64,000 bases of DNA from the NCBI GenBank assembly GCA_958295985.1, contig OY282432.1, forward strand, positions 3,009,001 to 3,073,000, written 5' to 3'. This document shows positions 8,397-16,440 of this stretch, piece after piece. The translations under genes and the position numbers were made by a program. The notes beneath the pieces are model-generated. The model did not search any database. It saw only the letters and a list, made by a program, of their open reading frames with translations, and was not told the DNA's origin. Each line of letters begins with the position of its first letter. Within the stretch, counting starts at the first letter, position 1. This stretch comes from an uncultured Candidatus Binatia bacterium. GTDB lineage: Bacteria; Desulfobacterota; Binatia; UBA9968; JAJDTQ01.

Positions 8397-9079
8397 GCGC
8401 GGTGCCGCATGTGCGACCAGACCGACAGCACCAGGTAATAGGCGGGAAAGAACAGTGAAGCCAATGCCAGGTGGTAGGGCGGGTCAGGCAACCGGTACAC
8501 CACGACGAAGCAGAGCGCTCCCCAAATCGATCCCAAGGTGATGGTAAGACCCCGGAGGACGGCGTTGCGGCTGGGATACAGGTAGCGGATGGGCACGAAG
8601 ACCATCACCGACAACGCCATGACCAGAACCCCGTTGAACCAGGGACTCCAGTCCAGCACGAAGCAGTAGAAGGCCACGACGTTCCAGTAGGATGGGAACC
8701 CCAGGAAGTAGTGATCCGGGGTCTTGGCGTTGGTCTGCGAGAAGCCGTAGGCGCTCGCCAGCAACGGCAGGCACACGAGCCACCACCCGTGGCCGGCGGG
8801 AAGCAGGTCCGCCCAAAGCAGCAAAAAGCACGGAACGAAGACATAGTTGAGGTAGTCGACGACGTCGTCCAGGCGGGCGCCGTCCACCCCGGGGATCAGC
8901 TCCTTCACTCTCGCCGCCCGGGCGAATGTCCCGTCGGTGGCGTCCAGGAACAGCGCCAGCCCCATGAGCGCCAGTGCCTCGCGATAACGACCCTCGGCCG
9001 CCAGCGCCAGGGTGAACACCGCCACCACCGCCCCCAGGGCCGTGTAGAGGTGCACCAGCCACGCAAGCAGCAGTCTCAA
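8366..9079 (-). CDS. pcs: phosphatidylcholine synthase (CDP-alcohol phosphatidyltransferase family)
   Basis: This 237-aa integral membrane enzyme condenses choline with CDP-diacylglycerol to make phosphatidylcholine. The catalytic motif is complete: D46, D49-G50, A53-R54, then 12 residues to G67, D71 and D75. The 12-residue spacer and LDDVVDYLNYVF are characteristic of Pcs rather than of phosphatidylglycerophosphate or phosphatidylserine synthases. About eight hydrophobic segments are visible. The last codons (RASTSPRLGLS) run into a palindromic intergenic repeat at 8356-8396, so the C terminus may be recently altered. It converges with the thioesterase gene across 20 bp. Confidence 0.88.
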   Translation of the reverse strand: MRLLLAWLVHLYTALGAVVAVFTLALAAEGRYREALALMGLALFLDATDGTFARAARVKELIPGVDGARLDDVVDYLNYVFVPCFLLLWADLLPAGHGWWLVCLPLLASAYGFSQTNAKTPDHYFLGFPSYWNVVAFYCFVLDWSPWFNGVLVMALSVMVFVPIRYLYPSRNAVLRGLTITLGSIWGALCFVVVYRLPDPPYHLALASLFFPAYYLVLSVWSHMRHRASTSPRLGLS

Positions 9080-9114
9080 TGGACCGGGCGTATGCGGACT
9101 TCAGATACGGCGAC

Positions 9115-9717
9115 CTAGTTCCGGGTGGCCGAGTAGCTGCTCCGGGTGCGCAGCCGTTCGATCCACGCCGCCACGTTCTTGAAATCGGGATCCAGGGGTA
9201 CGTCGAACCGCTCGATCAGTGCGACGTTGGGCATGTAGGCAATGTCGGCCAGACTGAATGAACCGGCCAGGTATTCCCTTCCTTGCAGTTGTCGCTCCAC
9301 CGCGGCGAAGGCGGCCCCAATGCTCGCGTGGGCCTCCCGGATGAGCCCGGCGTCACGCTTGTCTTCCGGTTTTCGGTGCTCGTGGATCAGCGTGACGAAG
9401 TGTGGATTGACGTAGTTGTCGCGGTAGTCTTCCATCAAACGGGCTTGGGCGCGATTCTCCGAGTCGGCGGGCAACAGCGGCGGATGCGGGTATTCGTCCT
9501 CCAGGTACTCGATGATGATGGTGGAATCATAAACGATGACACCGTCATCATCGAGGGCGGGCACTTGACCGAAGGGATGGATCTTCAAATACTCCGGGTC
9601 CTTCTGCTCTCGTTTCGTCAGGTCGATCACCACGCTCTCGAATTCCAACCCTTTCTCCAGCAGGGCGATCCGCACCTTCAGCGAGTTCGTCGACGGTGGA
9701 AAGTGGTAGAGTTTCAT
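9115..9717 (-). CDS. glutathione S-transferase
   Basis: This 200-aa cytosolic GST has a thioredoxin-like N-terminal domain (MKLYHFPPSTNSLKVRIAL). GQVPALDDDG holds the cis-Pro, YDSTIIIEYLED contacts glutathione, and an all-helical C-terminal domain includes SLADIAYMPNVALI. The N-terminal Ser-Thr-Asn around residues 9-11 suggests a Ser/Cys-type rather than Tyr-type active site. The start at 9717 follows a good AGGAGG. It stands alone on the minus strand; the substrate is unknown. Confidence 0.88.
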   Translation of the reverse strand: MKLYHFPPSTNSLKVRIALLEKGLEFESVVIDLTKREQKDPEYLKIHPFGQVPALDDDGVIVYDSTIIIEYLEDEYPHPPLLPADSENRAQARLMEDYRDNYVNPHFVTLIHEHRKPEDKRDAGLIREAHASIGAAFAAVERQLQGREYLAGSFSLADIAYMPNVALIERFDVPLDPDFKNVAAWIERLRTRSSYSATRN

Positions 9718-10053
9718 GCGCCCAACCTCCTGATCTTCATATCCCTCCAACCCTTGCCGGGACGATAGCACAAACAGGGGGGCAGGACTACCTGCTTGAC
9801 GGTTGTCGATGGCGACCCGCCTGCGCTGTCGCATGGAGCCGGATTGCGCCGGCAAAATTTGCGGCTGTTTCCGGATACGTCCGGGGTCACCACCGCCGCC
9901 CGGCTTGGCCGCGGGACCATCGCCGACGTACGTTGCGGCGTGCGCAGCCTCGCGCGCGTGCTGTCCGGTCCCAGGCCGCCGGCGCAAAGGACGCCGCAGG
10001 GGTTCGATCCCGCACTGATCCGAGCCGACGTGGATCCGGTGCAACTCGCGGGC
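9718..10053. other. intergenic stretch without recognised gene
   Basis: Between the GST start and the AAA ATPase remnant I find no protein similarity, tRNA or clear hairpin. An open frame on the plus strand (from 9796) runs through it, but the residues do not match the family recognised downstream. It is probably decayed 5' sequence of that ATPase gene. Confidence 0.4.
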
Positions 10054-10284
10054 CGCCTCGCCGCCCTGCGGCGCTTCACCTTCAAGATCACCCTGGACTA
10101 CCTGTCGCCCGAGCAGGCAAGGGCGGCGTTCCGCGCCTGTTTCGACCTCGCGCCCCCGGGCGACTTCGCGGTCGTGCGCCGCAAGGCCGAGATACTCCAT
10201 TGCCTGGGTGACTCGCTGGCGTTGGCGAAAATGCTGCGCGCGCCATGCGACGCCAAGCCGAATGGTCCGCGGAAGGCAGGGTTT
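10054..10284 (+). pseudogene. C-terminal remnant of an AAA+ ATPase
   Basis: The translated piece reads LRRFTFKITLDYLSPEQA, then GDFAVVRRKAEIL, then MLRAPCDAKP. This is the order expected at the C-terminal end of a bacterial AAA+ ATPase (post-sensor arginine, helical lid, GDF-RRK helix). A short internal deletion joins the lid to GDFAVVRRK. The Walker A, Walker B and nearly all the upstream protein are missing. I recognise it from family resemblance only. It lies next to a WYL-protein remnant on the other side of the coiled-coil gene, so a degraded two-gene locus is likely. Confidence 0.55.
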
Positions 10285-10336
10285 TGGTCTGTAGGGGTGA
10301 GGGATGCGATGGGGGTCGGAGGCAAACGAGAGTGCG

Positions 10337-10936
10337 CTACAAGAGCTTGACGAGGGCAACGATCAGACCGCCTTGGGCAATCAGCGCGCCGAACATCCAC
10401 TTCAGCAGTTCGGATTTGACACCCTCGATATCGGCCTTGGTCGTCTGCCGCAAGGTCTCGATGTCAGCTTTGACACCCTCGATATCGGCCTTGGTCGCCA
10501 ACCGCAAGGCCTCGATATCGGCCTTGGTCGCCAGCCGCAAGGTCTCGATGTCAGCTTTGACACCCTCGATATCGGCCTTGGTCGCCAGCCGCAGGGTCTC
10601 GATGTCAGCTTTGACACCTTCGATATCGGCCTTGGTCGCCAACCGCAAGGCCTCGATGTCAGCTTTGACACCTTCGATATCGGCCTTGGTCGCCAACCGC
10701 AAGGCCTCGATGTCGGCCTTGGTCGCCTGCCGCAAGGCCTCGATGTCGGCCTTGGTCGCCAGCCGCAGGGTCTCGATGTCAGCTTTGACACCTTCGACAT
10801 CGGCCTTGGTCGCCAAGTTGCTGTTGAGCAGAGCCACCTGTTCCTCGGCCAAGGCTTCGGCCTGTTGCTCGGTGAAGCCGCTTGCCGTCATGTGCTTGAT
10901 GAATTTATGGGTGTCGAAGGCGATGGCCTCGCTCAT
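10337..10936 (-). CDS. DUF1640/CCDC90-like coiled-coil membrane-anchored protein
   Basis: The protein has 199 aa. The N terminus (FDTHKFIKHMTASGFTEQQAEAL) is the DUF1640-type helix pair, related to mitochondrial MCUR1/CCDC90. Residues 41-174 are a repetitive coiled coil of 11- and 18-residue units built from ATKADIE blocks. The C-terminal WMFGALIAQGGLIVALVKLL is a membrane anchor. Homologs are common in proteobacteria, often next to mobile or accessory genes, with no established function. The start at 10936 is chosen because it begins MSEAIAFDTHKF; a TACGAT box lies 7 nt upstream. The gene sits between two broken genes, so this is a site of rearrangement. Confidence 0.78.
   Translation of the reverse strand: MSEAIAFDTHKFIKHMTASGFTEQQAEALAEEQVALLNSNLATKADVEGVKADIETLRLATKADIEALRQATKADIEALRLATKADIEGVKADIEALRLATKADIEGVKADIETLRLATKADIEGVKADIETLRLATKADIEALRLATKADIEGVKADIETLRQTTKADIEGVKSELLKWMFGALIAQGGLIVALVKLL
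10415..10816 (-). repeat. tandem 33-bp and 54-bp coding repeats
   Basis: Inside the DUF1640-like gene, near-identical units encode either 11 residues (LATKADIEALR) or 18 residues (the same opening plus an inserted EGVKADI heptad). From the N terminus the order is 18-11-11-18-18-18-11-18 and a final partial unit. Unit DNA sequences differ by only a few bases, so the array is recent or homogenised and is prone to length change. Confidence 0.9.
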
Positions 10937-10944
10937 GCCCCTAA

Positions 10945-11238
10945 TCGTATCCAGCAGGCCGCGCCGTTGCAACCTCCGCGATGCTTCGCTTCGATGCGGA
11001 CGCGGCACCGGACGCCAAGGCATTCCGATTCCATCCGAACCAGACCGTTGCCGAGAAAGGCGACGGCTCGCTGACCGTGCGCTTCAAGGCCGGCGGCATC
11101 GAGGAAATCTGCTGGCATCTCGTAACCTGGGGAGAGAGCGTTACCGTCGAAGAGCCGGTCAGCCTTTGCCGGGGGCTGGCCGAGATGTGCGCTTCGCTCG
11201 CCGCGCACCTTCGCCGCCGCGTCAAGTCGCGAGGTTGA
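10945..11238 (+). pseudogene. C-terminal remnant of a WYL-domain regulator
   Basis: The frame encodes LRFDADAAPDAKAFRFHP, then TVRFKAGGIEEICWHLVTWG, then EPVSLCRGLAEMC. This is the C-terminal WCX-like extension typical of WYL/YafY transcription regulators. An in-frame ATG at 10981 could make an 85-aa product, but the helix-turn-helix and the WYL core are missing and the frame closes at a stop at 10942. I read it as a truncated gene, left beside the coiled-coil gene. Confidence 0.65.
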
Positions 11239-11311
11239 GTGTCCACGGGTGATTCGAGGCCCGCTGGGCATGCTCGCGAAGCACGCGGTCGGTGCTTGAT
11301 CCGCCGTCGCA

Positions 11312-12280
11312 TCAGGTCGGCAGCCCGAGCGTCCTTACCCTCTCGATGTAGTCCCCGATGCCTCTTTCCAGGTCGTACCGCGGTGCGTAGCTCAGTTGCT
11401 CCCGAGCCTTTCCTATGTCAAAGACGCAGTAGCTCTGCTTGTAGCCTTCGCGGAAGTCGAGACCCGGGCCGATGTCGATCTTGGCCTCGGGGAAGAAGCG
11501 CCTCAGCACCACGGCGAAATCCTCCAGCGTGACTCCCTGGCCGGTGCCGATGTTGAAGGTCCACTGAGTCAAGCCCCCGGCATTCAACGCCAGCACGACC
11601 GAGTGGGCGACATCGCCGACGTAGACGGCGTCGTTCCGCTGATCCCCGCCGCGCGGGATCGAGACCTCGCGTCCGGCCATGGCGTCCTCGATGATCTTCC
11701 CGTAAAGGGCGAGAACGCCGTGCCGCGCCTGCTTGCCAGGGCCATAGATGGAGGGATAGCGCAGGGCCACGAACTCCACGCCATAGCGTTTGCGGTAGTA
11801 GTTGCCCAAGGTCTCCGAGCAGACCTTGGTGACGCCGTAGAGGTCCGCGGGGTTGGCTGGGTGGGATTCGTCCAGCGGCACGAAATCCGGATGGCCGTGC
11901 TTGCCGCGGACATCGCCGATAAACGCGTTGGAGCTGGTGTAGACCACGCGCCGGACGTTGCAGGCGCGGGCGGCTTCCAGCACGTTCAGGGTTCCATCCA
12001 CCCCAATGGCGACGGCCAAGCCCGGATTCGCCTCGGCAGGGCCGGGCATCAGGGCCGCCATGTGCACGATGTGGGTAATATCGTGGGCCGCCACCACTTC
12101 CCGTAGCGCGGCGCCGTCCAGGATATCGCCGGTGACCACGTCCACTTCGTCCGCGATGTCCGCGATCAGCGACAGGTCCACCCGGTTGTCCAGCAGCACG
12201 GGCCGCTGCCCCCGGGACACCAGGAGACGCGCGGTGGCCGCGCCGTTCACGCCGGTTCCGCCGGTAATCAAGGTCTTCAT
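11312..12280 (-). CDS. NAD-dependent epimerase/dehydratase family protein
   Basis: This 322-aa extended short-chain dehydrogenase has a Rossmann NAD site TGGTGVNG near the N terminus. The catalytic Ser lies in VVYTSSNAF and the Tyr-Lys pair in YGVTK. SIYGPGKQARHG forms part of the sugar-nucleotide-type substrate pocket. The start at 12280 (MKTLITGGTG) is preferred; an upstream Met at 12289 would add three residues. It is divergent from the rhomboid gene. The substrate is unknown and no polysaccharide genes are nearby. Confidence 0.85.
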   Translation of the reverse strand: MKTLITGGTGVNGAATARLLVSRGQRPVLLDNRVDLSLIADIADEVDVVTGDILDGAALREVVAAHDITHIVHMAALMPGPAEANPGLAVAIGVDGTLNVLEAARACNVRRVVYTSSNAFIGDVRGKHGHPDFVPLDESHPANPADLYGVTKVCSETLGNYYRKRYGVEFVALRYPSIYGPGKQARHGVLALYGKIIEDAMAGREVSIPRGGDQRNDAVYVGDVAHSVVLALNAGGLTQWTFNIGTGQGVTLEDFAVVLRRFFPEAKIDIGPGLDFREGYKQSYCVFDIGKAREQLSYAPRYDLERGIGDYIERVRTLGLPT

Positions 12281-12335
12281 GTCACCCAACGCTTAGCGGC
12301 TTACGGGGCCTCATGCAATGCGTTATAGTGAAATC

Positions 12336-13076
12336 ATGATGTATCGGACCCAGCCGGCCTACGGCTCGTTCAGCTTCGGAGGTCCGGTCACGCCCGCGGT
12401 CAAGTGGCTGCTGATCGTCAACGTTGCTGTCTTCGTCCTGCAGCTTCCCTATCTGGCGGGGCGTCCGCTGCTGTGGATCTTCGGCCTGGTCCCTCAACTC
12501 GTCTGGAACGACCTCCATGTCTGGCAGCTCTTCACCTACCAGTTCCTCCATTTCGGGCTGTTCCACATCCTGTTCAACATGCTGGCCCTGTGGATGTTCG
12601 GATGCGACCTGGAGCGGAGCTGGGGCACGCGGTTCTTCCTGAAGTACTACTGGGTGGCCGTGGTCGGAGGCGGTCTGTGCGTGCTGTTCCTCGAACCGAA
12701 CCAGGCCATACCCACCATCGGGGCCTCCGCCGGCATTTACGGCGTGCTGCTGGCGTACGGGCGGCTCTATCCCAACAACGTGATCTACCTCTACCTGCTG
12801 TTCCCCATCAAGATGAAGTACTTCGTGCTCATCATCGGGGCCATAGCCTTCTTCTCGTCCATCACCCCCGGGAACTCCGGCATCTCCCACCTCGGTCACC
12901 TCGGAGGCATGCTGTTCGGCTACCTCTACCTCAAATGGGGCTACATGCTGAGCCCGGGACGCTCCTGGGCGACCGTCAGGCGCGAGTACTATCGGTTCCG
13001 GCTGGCCCGCCTCAAGCGGCGGTTCCGTGTCATCGACGGAAAGAAGCAGGACGAGGAGCCGCCGACGCTGCATTGA
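12336..13076 (+). CDS. rhomboid family intramembrane serine protease
   Basis: This 246-aa protein has six or so membrane helices. The catalytic Ser is Ser131 in TIGASAGIYG and the catalytic His is His188 in SHLGHLGG. The loop-1 element around WQLFTYQFLHFGLFHILFN includes the conserved His/Asn oxyanion region. The cytosolic C-terminal tail is basic. ATG 12336 lies 6 nt after TATAGT with no Shine-Dalgarno, which suggests a leaderless start; an in-frame ATG at 12318 lies upstream of that box and is therefore less likely. The substrate is unknown. Confidence 0.9.
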   Translation: MMYRTQPAYGSFSFGGPVTPAVKWLLIVNVAVFVLQLPYLAGRPLLWIFGLVPQLVWNDLHVWQLFTYQFLHFGLFHILFNMLALWMFGCDLERSWGTRFFLKYYWVAVVGGGLCVLFLEPNQAIPTIGASAGIYGVLLAYGRLYPNNVIYLYLLFPIKMKYFVLIIGAIAFFSSITPGNSGISHLGHLGGMLFGYLYLKWGYMLSPGRSWATVRREYYRFRLARLKRRFRVIDGKKQDEEPPTLH

Positions 13077-13104
13077 TGCCGGGTGGACCGGAGAAGAGGG
13101 GAGA

Positions 13105-13524
13105 TCACTCCGCGGGATCGGGACGGCGTGACTTCTTAATCGCGCTCCGTTTGTGCTTGTCCTCCAGGCGGCGCTGTCGCGACGCCGCGGTGGGCGTGGT
13201 GGGCCGGCGCGGCGCCGGTTTCTCCGCGGCCTTGCGAACCAGTCTGACCAGCCGCTCCAGCGCATCCTCCCGGTTGCGCGACTGGTCGCGGTAACGCCGG
13301 GCCTCGATGGTCAGCACCCCGCGCTTGTCCACCCGCGCGCCGCCGATTCGCAGGAGACGCTCCCGTACCGCCTCGGGCAGCGAGGGGGAATCGACGACCC
13401 TGAACCGGAGCTGCACCGCGGTGGACGTCTTGTTCACGTTCTGCCCGCCGGGGCCGGAGGCCCGGATGAAGCGTTCCTCGATCTCGTGCTCATCCAGGCG
13501 GATGCGGCCGGTGATTCGAAGCAT
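13105..13524 (-). CDS. arfB: alternative ribosome-rescue factor ArfB (peptidyl-tRNA hydrolase, RF-1 domain)
   Basis: This 139-aa protein hydrolyses peptidyl-tRNA on stalled ribosomes. The catalytic GGQ is at residues 26-28 in ASGPGGQNVNKTSTAV, as in all class-I release-factor domains. The stop-codon recognition domain is absent. The C-terminal tail is very basic (RRLEDKHKRSAIKKSRR), which is the ArfB feature that enters the empty mRNA channel. The length is normal for the family. It converges with the rhomboid gene across 28 bp. Confidence 0.92.
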   Translation of the reverse strand: MLRITGRIRLDEHEIEERFIRASGPGGQNVNKTSTAVQLRFRVVDSPSLPEAVRERLLRIGGARVDKRGVLTIEARRYRDQSRNREDALERLVRLVRKAAEKPAPRRPTTPTAASRQRRLEDKHKRSAIKKSRRPDPAE

Positions 13525-13639
13525 CGGTTCTCTCGCCGTCGGTCTGCTTGACCGGCTTGTACCTGTATCGTTTTCGGCAACACCCTCTGTGGGTGTAACA
13601 GATGCGGAAACCCGGCCCTACCGTGCGCAAGCGGCACGG

Positions 13640-13912
13640 GGGAGGGCCCATGCGCGTCACCGAACTGTTCTCACGGTCATTGGAGCGATGGCGACCTTGG
13701 CCGCTGCCGCGGTGGCAGCGCTGATCTTCTTCTCCATGCGTACGCCGCCGGTACCGGAGAAGACCGTCCTTGCGCTGGGCCTGGACCGCGACCTCCCCGA
13801 ATACGCTTCCGGAAAGTTTACACCCTGGAATGCCTTTGGGAAGGGCCGCCGGTCGCTCCGGGAAACCGTGGCCGGCATCGAGCGGGCGGGAGCGCAAGCC
13901 TCTGGCCCTTGA
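13640..13912 (+). pseudogene. N-terminal remnant of an SppA-type signal peptide peptidase
   Basis: The frame encodes an N-terminal membrane anchor (VLTVIGAMATLAAAAVAALI), followed by VLALGLDRDLPE and RSLRETVAGIERA. This is the order at the start of the SppA/S49 peptidase N-terminal domain. There is no clear start codon in frame, and the coding similarity stops at 13912 next to a palindromic repeat. The catalytic Lys and Ser regions are absent. The identification rests on resemblance of a short stretch. Confidence 0.5.
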
Positions 13913-13938
13913 CGCGGGCGGGACGCCCGCGCTCCCGG
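13882..13938. repeat. REP-like palindromic repeat
   Basis: CGGGAGCGC (13887-13895) pairs with GCGCTCCCG (13929-13937), and an inner 7-bp hairpin GCGGGCG/CGCCCGC sits at 13914-13930. GCGGGCGGGA is also directly repeated at 13882 and 13914. It lies exactly where the sppA-like frame ends. Confidence 0.6.
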
Positions 13939-14097
13939 AATCCGAAACGGACGCGCTGACCCGAGAAGGCCCGGTTGACAGGGTAAACCGGGCTTTGTTA
14001 GTGCTTTCTCCGCGCGGACACCGCACGCCATCGGCCTCTCCGGTTTCGGCAGGTGCAGAGGCCGCGTTTTCGAATCCGAATCGTTCCCTGGAAGACC

Positions 14098-15306
14098 ATG
14101 CTTGACGGCGTCAGAGTCCTTGAGCTCGGGCACATCGTGGCTGGCCCCACCGCGGGTCTCATCCTGGCCGCGTTGGGAGCCGACGTCATCAAGGTGGAAC
14201 GGCCCGGCAGCGGTGACCAGGCCCGCTTCAGCCGAGGCAATCAGGGCTACTTCCTGGCCTTCAACGGCAACAAGCGAAGCATCACCCTGGACCTCAAGGC
14301 GCCGTGCGGCCGGGAGGCCTTCGAGCGCCTCTTGCGCACCGCCGACGTGCTCGTCGACAACTACGGCCCGGGCGTGCTGGAGCGCATGGACCTGGGCCAC
14401 GACGCCTTGCAACGCATCAGGCCCGGCCTCCTGCATTGCGGGATCAAGGGCTTCCTTTCCGGACCCTACGAGACGCGCAACCTGCTGGACGAGCCGGCGC
14501 AGATGATGGGCGGACTGGCCTACATGACCGGACCCCCGGGGATGCCGCTTCGGGCCGGCGCGTCGGTGGTGGACCTGACCGGCGCCATGTTCAGCGTCAT
14601 CGGCATCCTCGCGGCCCTTCTCAAACGCGGTCGCGACGGTCGCGGTAACGACATGCGAGTGGGTCTGTTCGAAACCGCGGTATTCCTGGTCTCCCAGCAC
14701 ATCGCCAAGGCCGGCATCTCCGGAGAGGTGCCGGCCCCCATGACCGAGCGCGGCGTGGGACAGGATCTCGGATGGGGCATCTACCGCGTGTTCGAGACAC
14801 GGGACCGGCGTCACGTGTTCATCGGCGTCACCAGCGACGTCCAATGGGAGGCCTATTGCAGGGAATTCGGACTCGACGACCTCTGGGCGGAGGAGGCGCT
14901 GCGCGATAACGCCGGACGGCGGGCGGAGTTCGCCCGGTTGACCAAAGGCGCCGAGGAGCTGGTGCGCACCTTTGATTTCCGCGACATCGTCGCACGGCTC
15001 GAATCGGCCAACATCCCCCACGCCCCCATCAACACCCCGACGGACCTGTTCGAGCATCCCCATCTCAAGGTGCGCGGCCACATGACCGAACTGACGGCTC
15101 CGGACGGGACTTCGTCCCCGTTGCCCGGCCTCCCGGTGGATTTCCGGGACTCGGACCTGCCGCAACGCACCGACCCGCCGCTGCTCGGCGAGCATACGGT
15201 TTCCTTGCTGGAGGAATTGGGATATTCGGAAAAGGAAATATCGGCCATCACCGGTCCTGACGGGTCCGGCGGGTCTTCACGGAGTCGCAAGCAGGAGAAC
15301 GGATGA
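14098..15306 (+). CDS. CaiB/BaiF family CoA transferase (class III)
   Basis: This 402-aa class III CoA transferase moves CoA between carboxylic acids through an aspartyl-CoA intermediate. The N terminus MLDGVRVLELGHIVAGPTAG and ALGADVIKVERPG are family hallmarks. The catalytic Asp is likely the one in SVVDLTGAMF. Met at 14098 is chosen as start because upstream residues do not fit. Its stop overlaps the next ATG by 4 bp, so it is translationally coupled to the MaoC-type dehydratase. Together they suggest activation of an acid to a CoA ester followed by hydration or dehydration. Confidence 0.9.
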   Translation: MLDGVRVLELGHIVAGPTAGLILAALGADVIKVERPGSGDQARFSRGNQGYFLAFNGNKRSITLDLKAPCGREAFERLLRTADVLVDNYGPGVLERMDLGHDALQRIRPGLLHCGIKGFLSGPYETRNLLDEPAQMMGGLAYMTGPPGMPLRAGASVVDLTGAMFSVIGILAALLKRGRDGRGNDMRVGLFETAVFLVSQHIAKAGISGEVPAPMTERGVGQDLGWGIYRVFETRDRRHVFIGVTSDVQWEAYCREFGLDDLWAEEALRDNAGRRAEFARLTKGAEELVRTFDFRDIVARLESANIPHAPINTPTDLFEHPHLKVRGHMTELTAPDGTSSPLPGLPVDFRDSDLPQRTDPPLLGEHTVSLLEELGYSEKEISAITGPDGSGGSSRSRKQENG

Positions 15307-16421
15307 CAGCGGAAAAGCAGATGGACATGTCGCAGGTGGACGCCGCCATCGATTCGTGGCAGGCGGTGACGGAGGAGATGACGGGCAGGGTCGTGGAGGA
15401 GCGTCAGCCGTGGGTCAGCTCAGTGACCGGGGACACCATCAAGCACTTCGCCTACGGCACGGATGACGACAATCCCCTGTGGACGGACACGGGCTACGCG
15501 GCGAAGACGGCTCACGGCAGGAACCCGGCGCCCCCGGCTTTCGTGTTCGTCAACCGTTATCCGATCCTTCACGGCGCGCCGCTCAAGGCCCCGTTGGCGT
15601 CCCTCATCGGCGGCGTGGAGGTGGAGTGGTTCGGGCACGTCTATGCCGGCGACACCCTGAGCTCCGAGCCGCGCCAGAAGGAGTTCTTCGAGAAACGCAA
15701 CAAGGACGGCCGACGGCTCAATTTCGTCATCTCGGAGATCGACTACCGCAATCAGGAGAACACCCTGACGGCCAGGGCCACCGGCACCATGATCATGGCC
15801 ACCCAGATCGGGCTGCAGACCATGATGGAGCACGAGGTGCCTCACTACGACACCGGGGACCTGGAACGGCTCGAGGGCACGTGGCGCCATGAATACCGCC
15901 GCGGCGCGGACACGCTCTTCTTCGAGGACGTCGAGGTCGGGAGCCGGATCCCGCCCATCGTGCGCGGCCCTCTGACCATTGGCGACATGGTGGCCTGGAA
16001 CGCGGCCATCGGCCCGTCCTACAAGGCTGGACGTTGGGGCTATCTGGAGCTCGGCAAGGCCATGCACACGGCCATGGTGAACCCGGTGACGGGCTTTCCG
16101 GTCAAGTACTCGCAGCAGCACGAAGACGCCAACATGGCCGCCGGCCGCGGCATGCCGGCGCCTTTCGACAACGGCGTGATGCGGTTCGCCTGGGTGGCGC
16201 CGCTGGTGACCAACTGGATGGGAGACGACGGGTTCCTCAAGCGATTGAAGGTGCAGGTGGCCCGGCCCGGACTGTACGGCGACCTGACCACGTATTCGGG
16301 CCGCGTCACGGCCAGGGACGAAGACACGAAGACGGTGGCCCTGGAGATCACCGGAACCCGGCAGGGCGAAACCGTGAACACCCGCGGCACGGCCGACGTG
16401 ATCCTGCCAACAAGATCCTGA
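15303..16421 (+). CDS. MaoC-like (double hotdog) hydratase/dehydratase
   Basis: The protein has 372 aa and contains two hotdog halves. The first has VTGDTIKHFAYGTDDDNPLW and NPAPPAFVFVNRYPILHG, which is the FAS1-like dehydratase (MaoC_dehydrat_N) pattern. The second includes FDNGVMRFAWVAPLVTNWMG. Such enzymes hydrate enoyl-CoA or dehydrate 3-hydroxyacyl-CoA esters (mesaconyl-CoA hydratase is a relative). It is translationally coupled to the CoA transferase upstream, and the flavoprotein follows after 19 bp. The substrate is not identifiable. Confidence 0.85.
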   Translation: MTAEKQMDMSQVDAAIDSWQAVTEEMTGRVVEERQPWVSSVTGDTIKHFAYGTDDDNPLWTDTGYAAKTAHGRNPAPPAFVFVNRYPILHGAPLKAPLASLIGGVEVEWFGHVYAGDTLSSEPRQKEFFEKRNKDGRRLNFVISEIDYRNQENTLTARATGTMIMATQIGLQTMMEHEVPHYDTGDLERLEGTWRHEYRRGADTLFFEDVEVGSRIPPIVRGPLTIGDMVAWNAAIGPSYKAGRWGYLELGKAMHTAMVNPVTGFPVKYSQQHEDANMAAGRGMPAPFDNGVMRFAWVAPLVTNWMGDDGFLKRLKVQVARPGLYGDLTTYSGRVTARDEDTKTVALEITGTRQGETVNTRGTADVILPTRS

Positions 16422-16440
16422 CAGAGGGGAGACAGAGACC

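Noticed and set aside
10402..10800. Minus-strand frame with SRPCGWRPRPI repeats in the coiled-coil region, and plus-strand repeats in the same DNA
   Set aside because: Shadow translations of the DNA repeats; only the DUF1640 frame has a domain and membrane anchor.
10415..10816. Possible CRISPR array
   Set aside because: The repeats are contiguous coding units without unique spacers.
13657..15195. Long minus-strand frame opposite the CoA transferase gene
   Set aside because: The plus strand has all CaiB/BaiF hallmarks; the minus-strand translation has no domain-like pattern.
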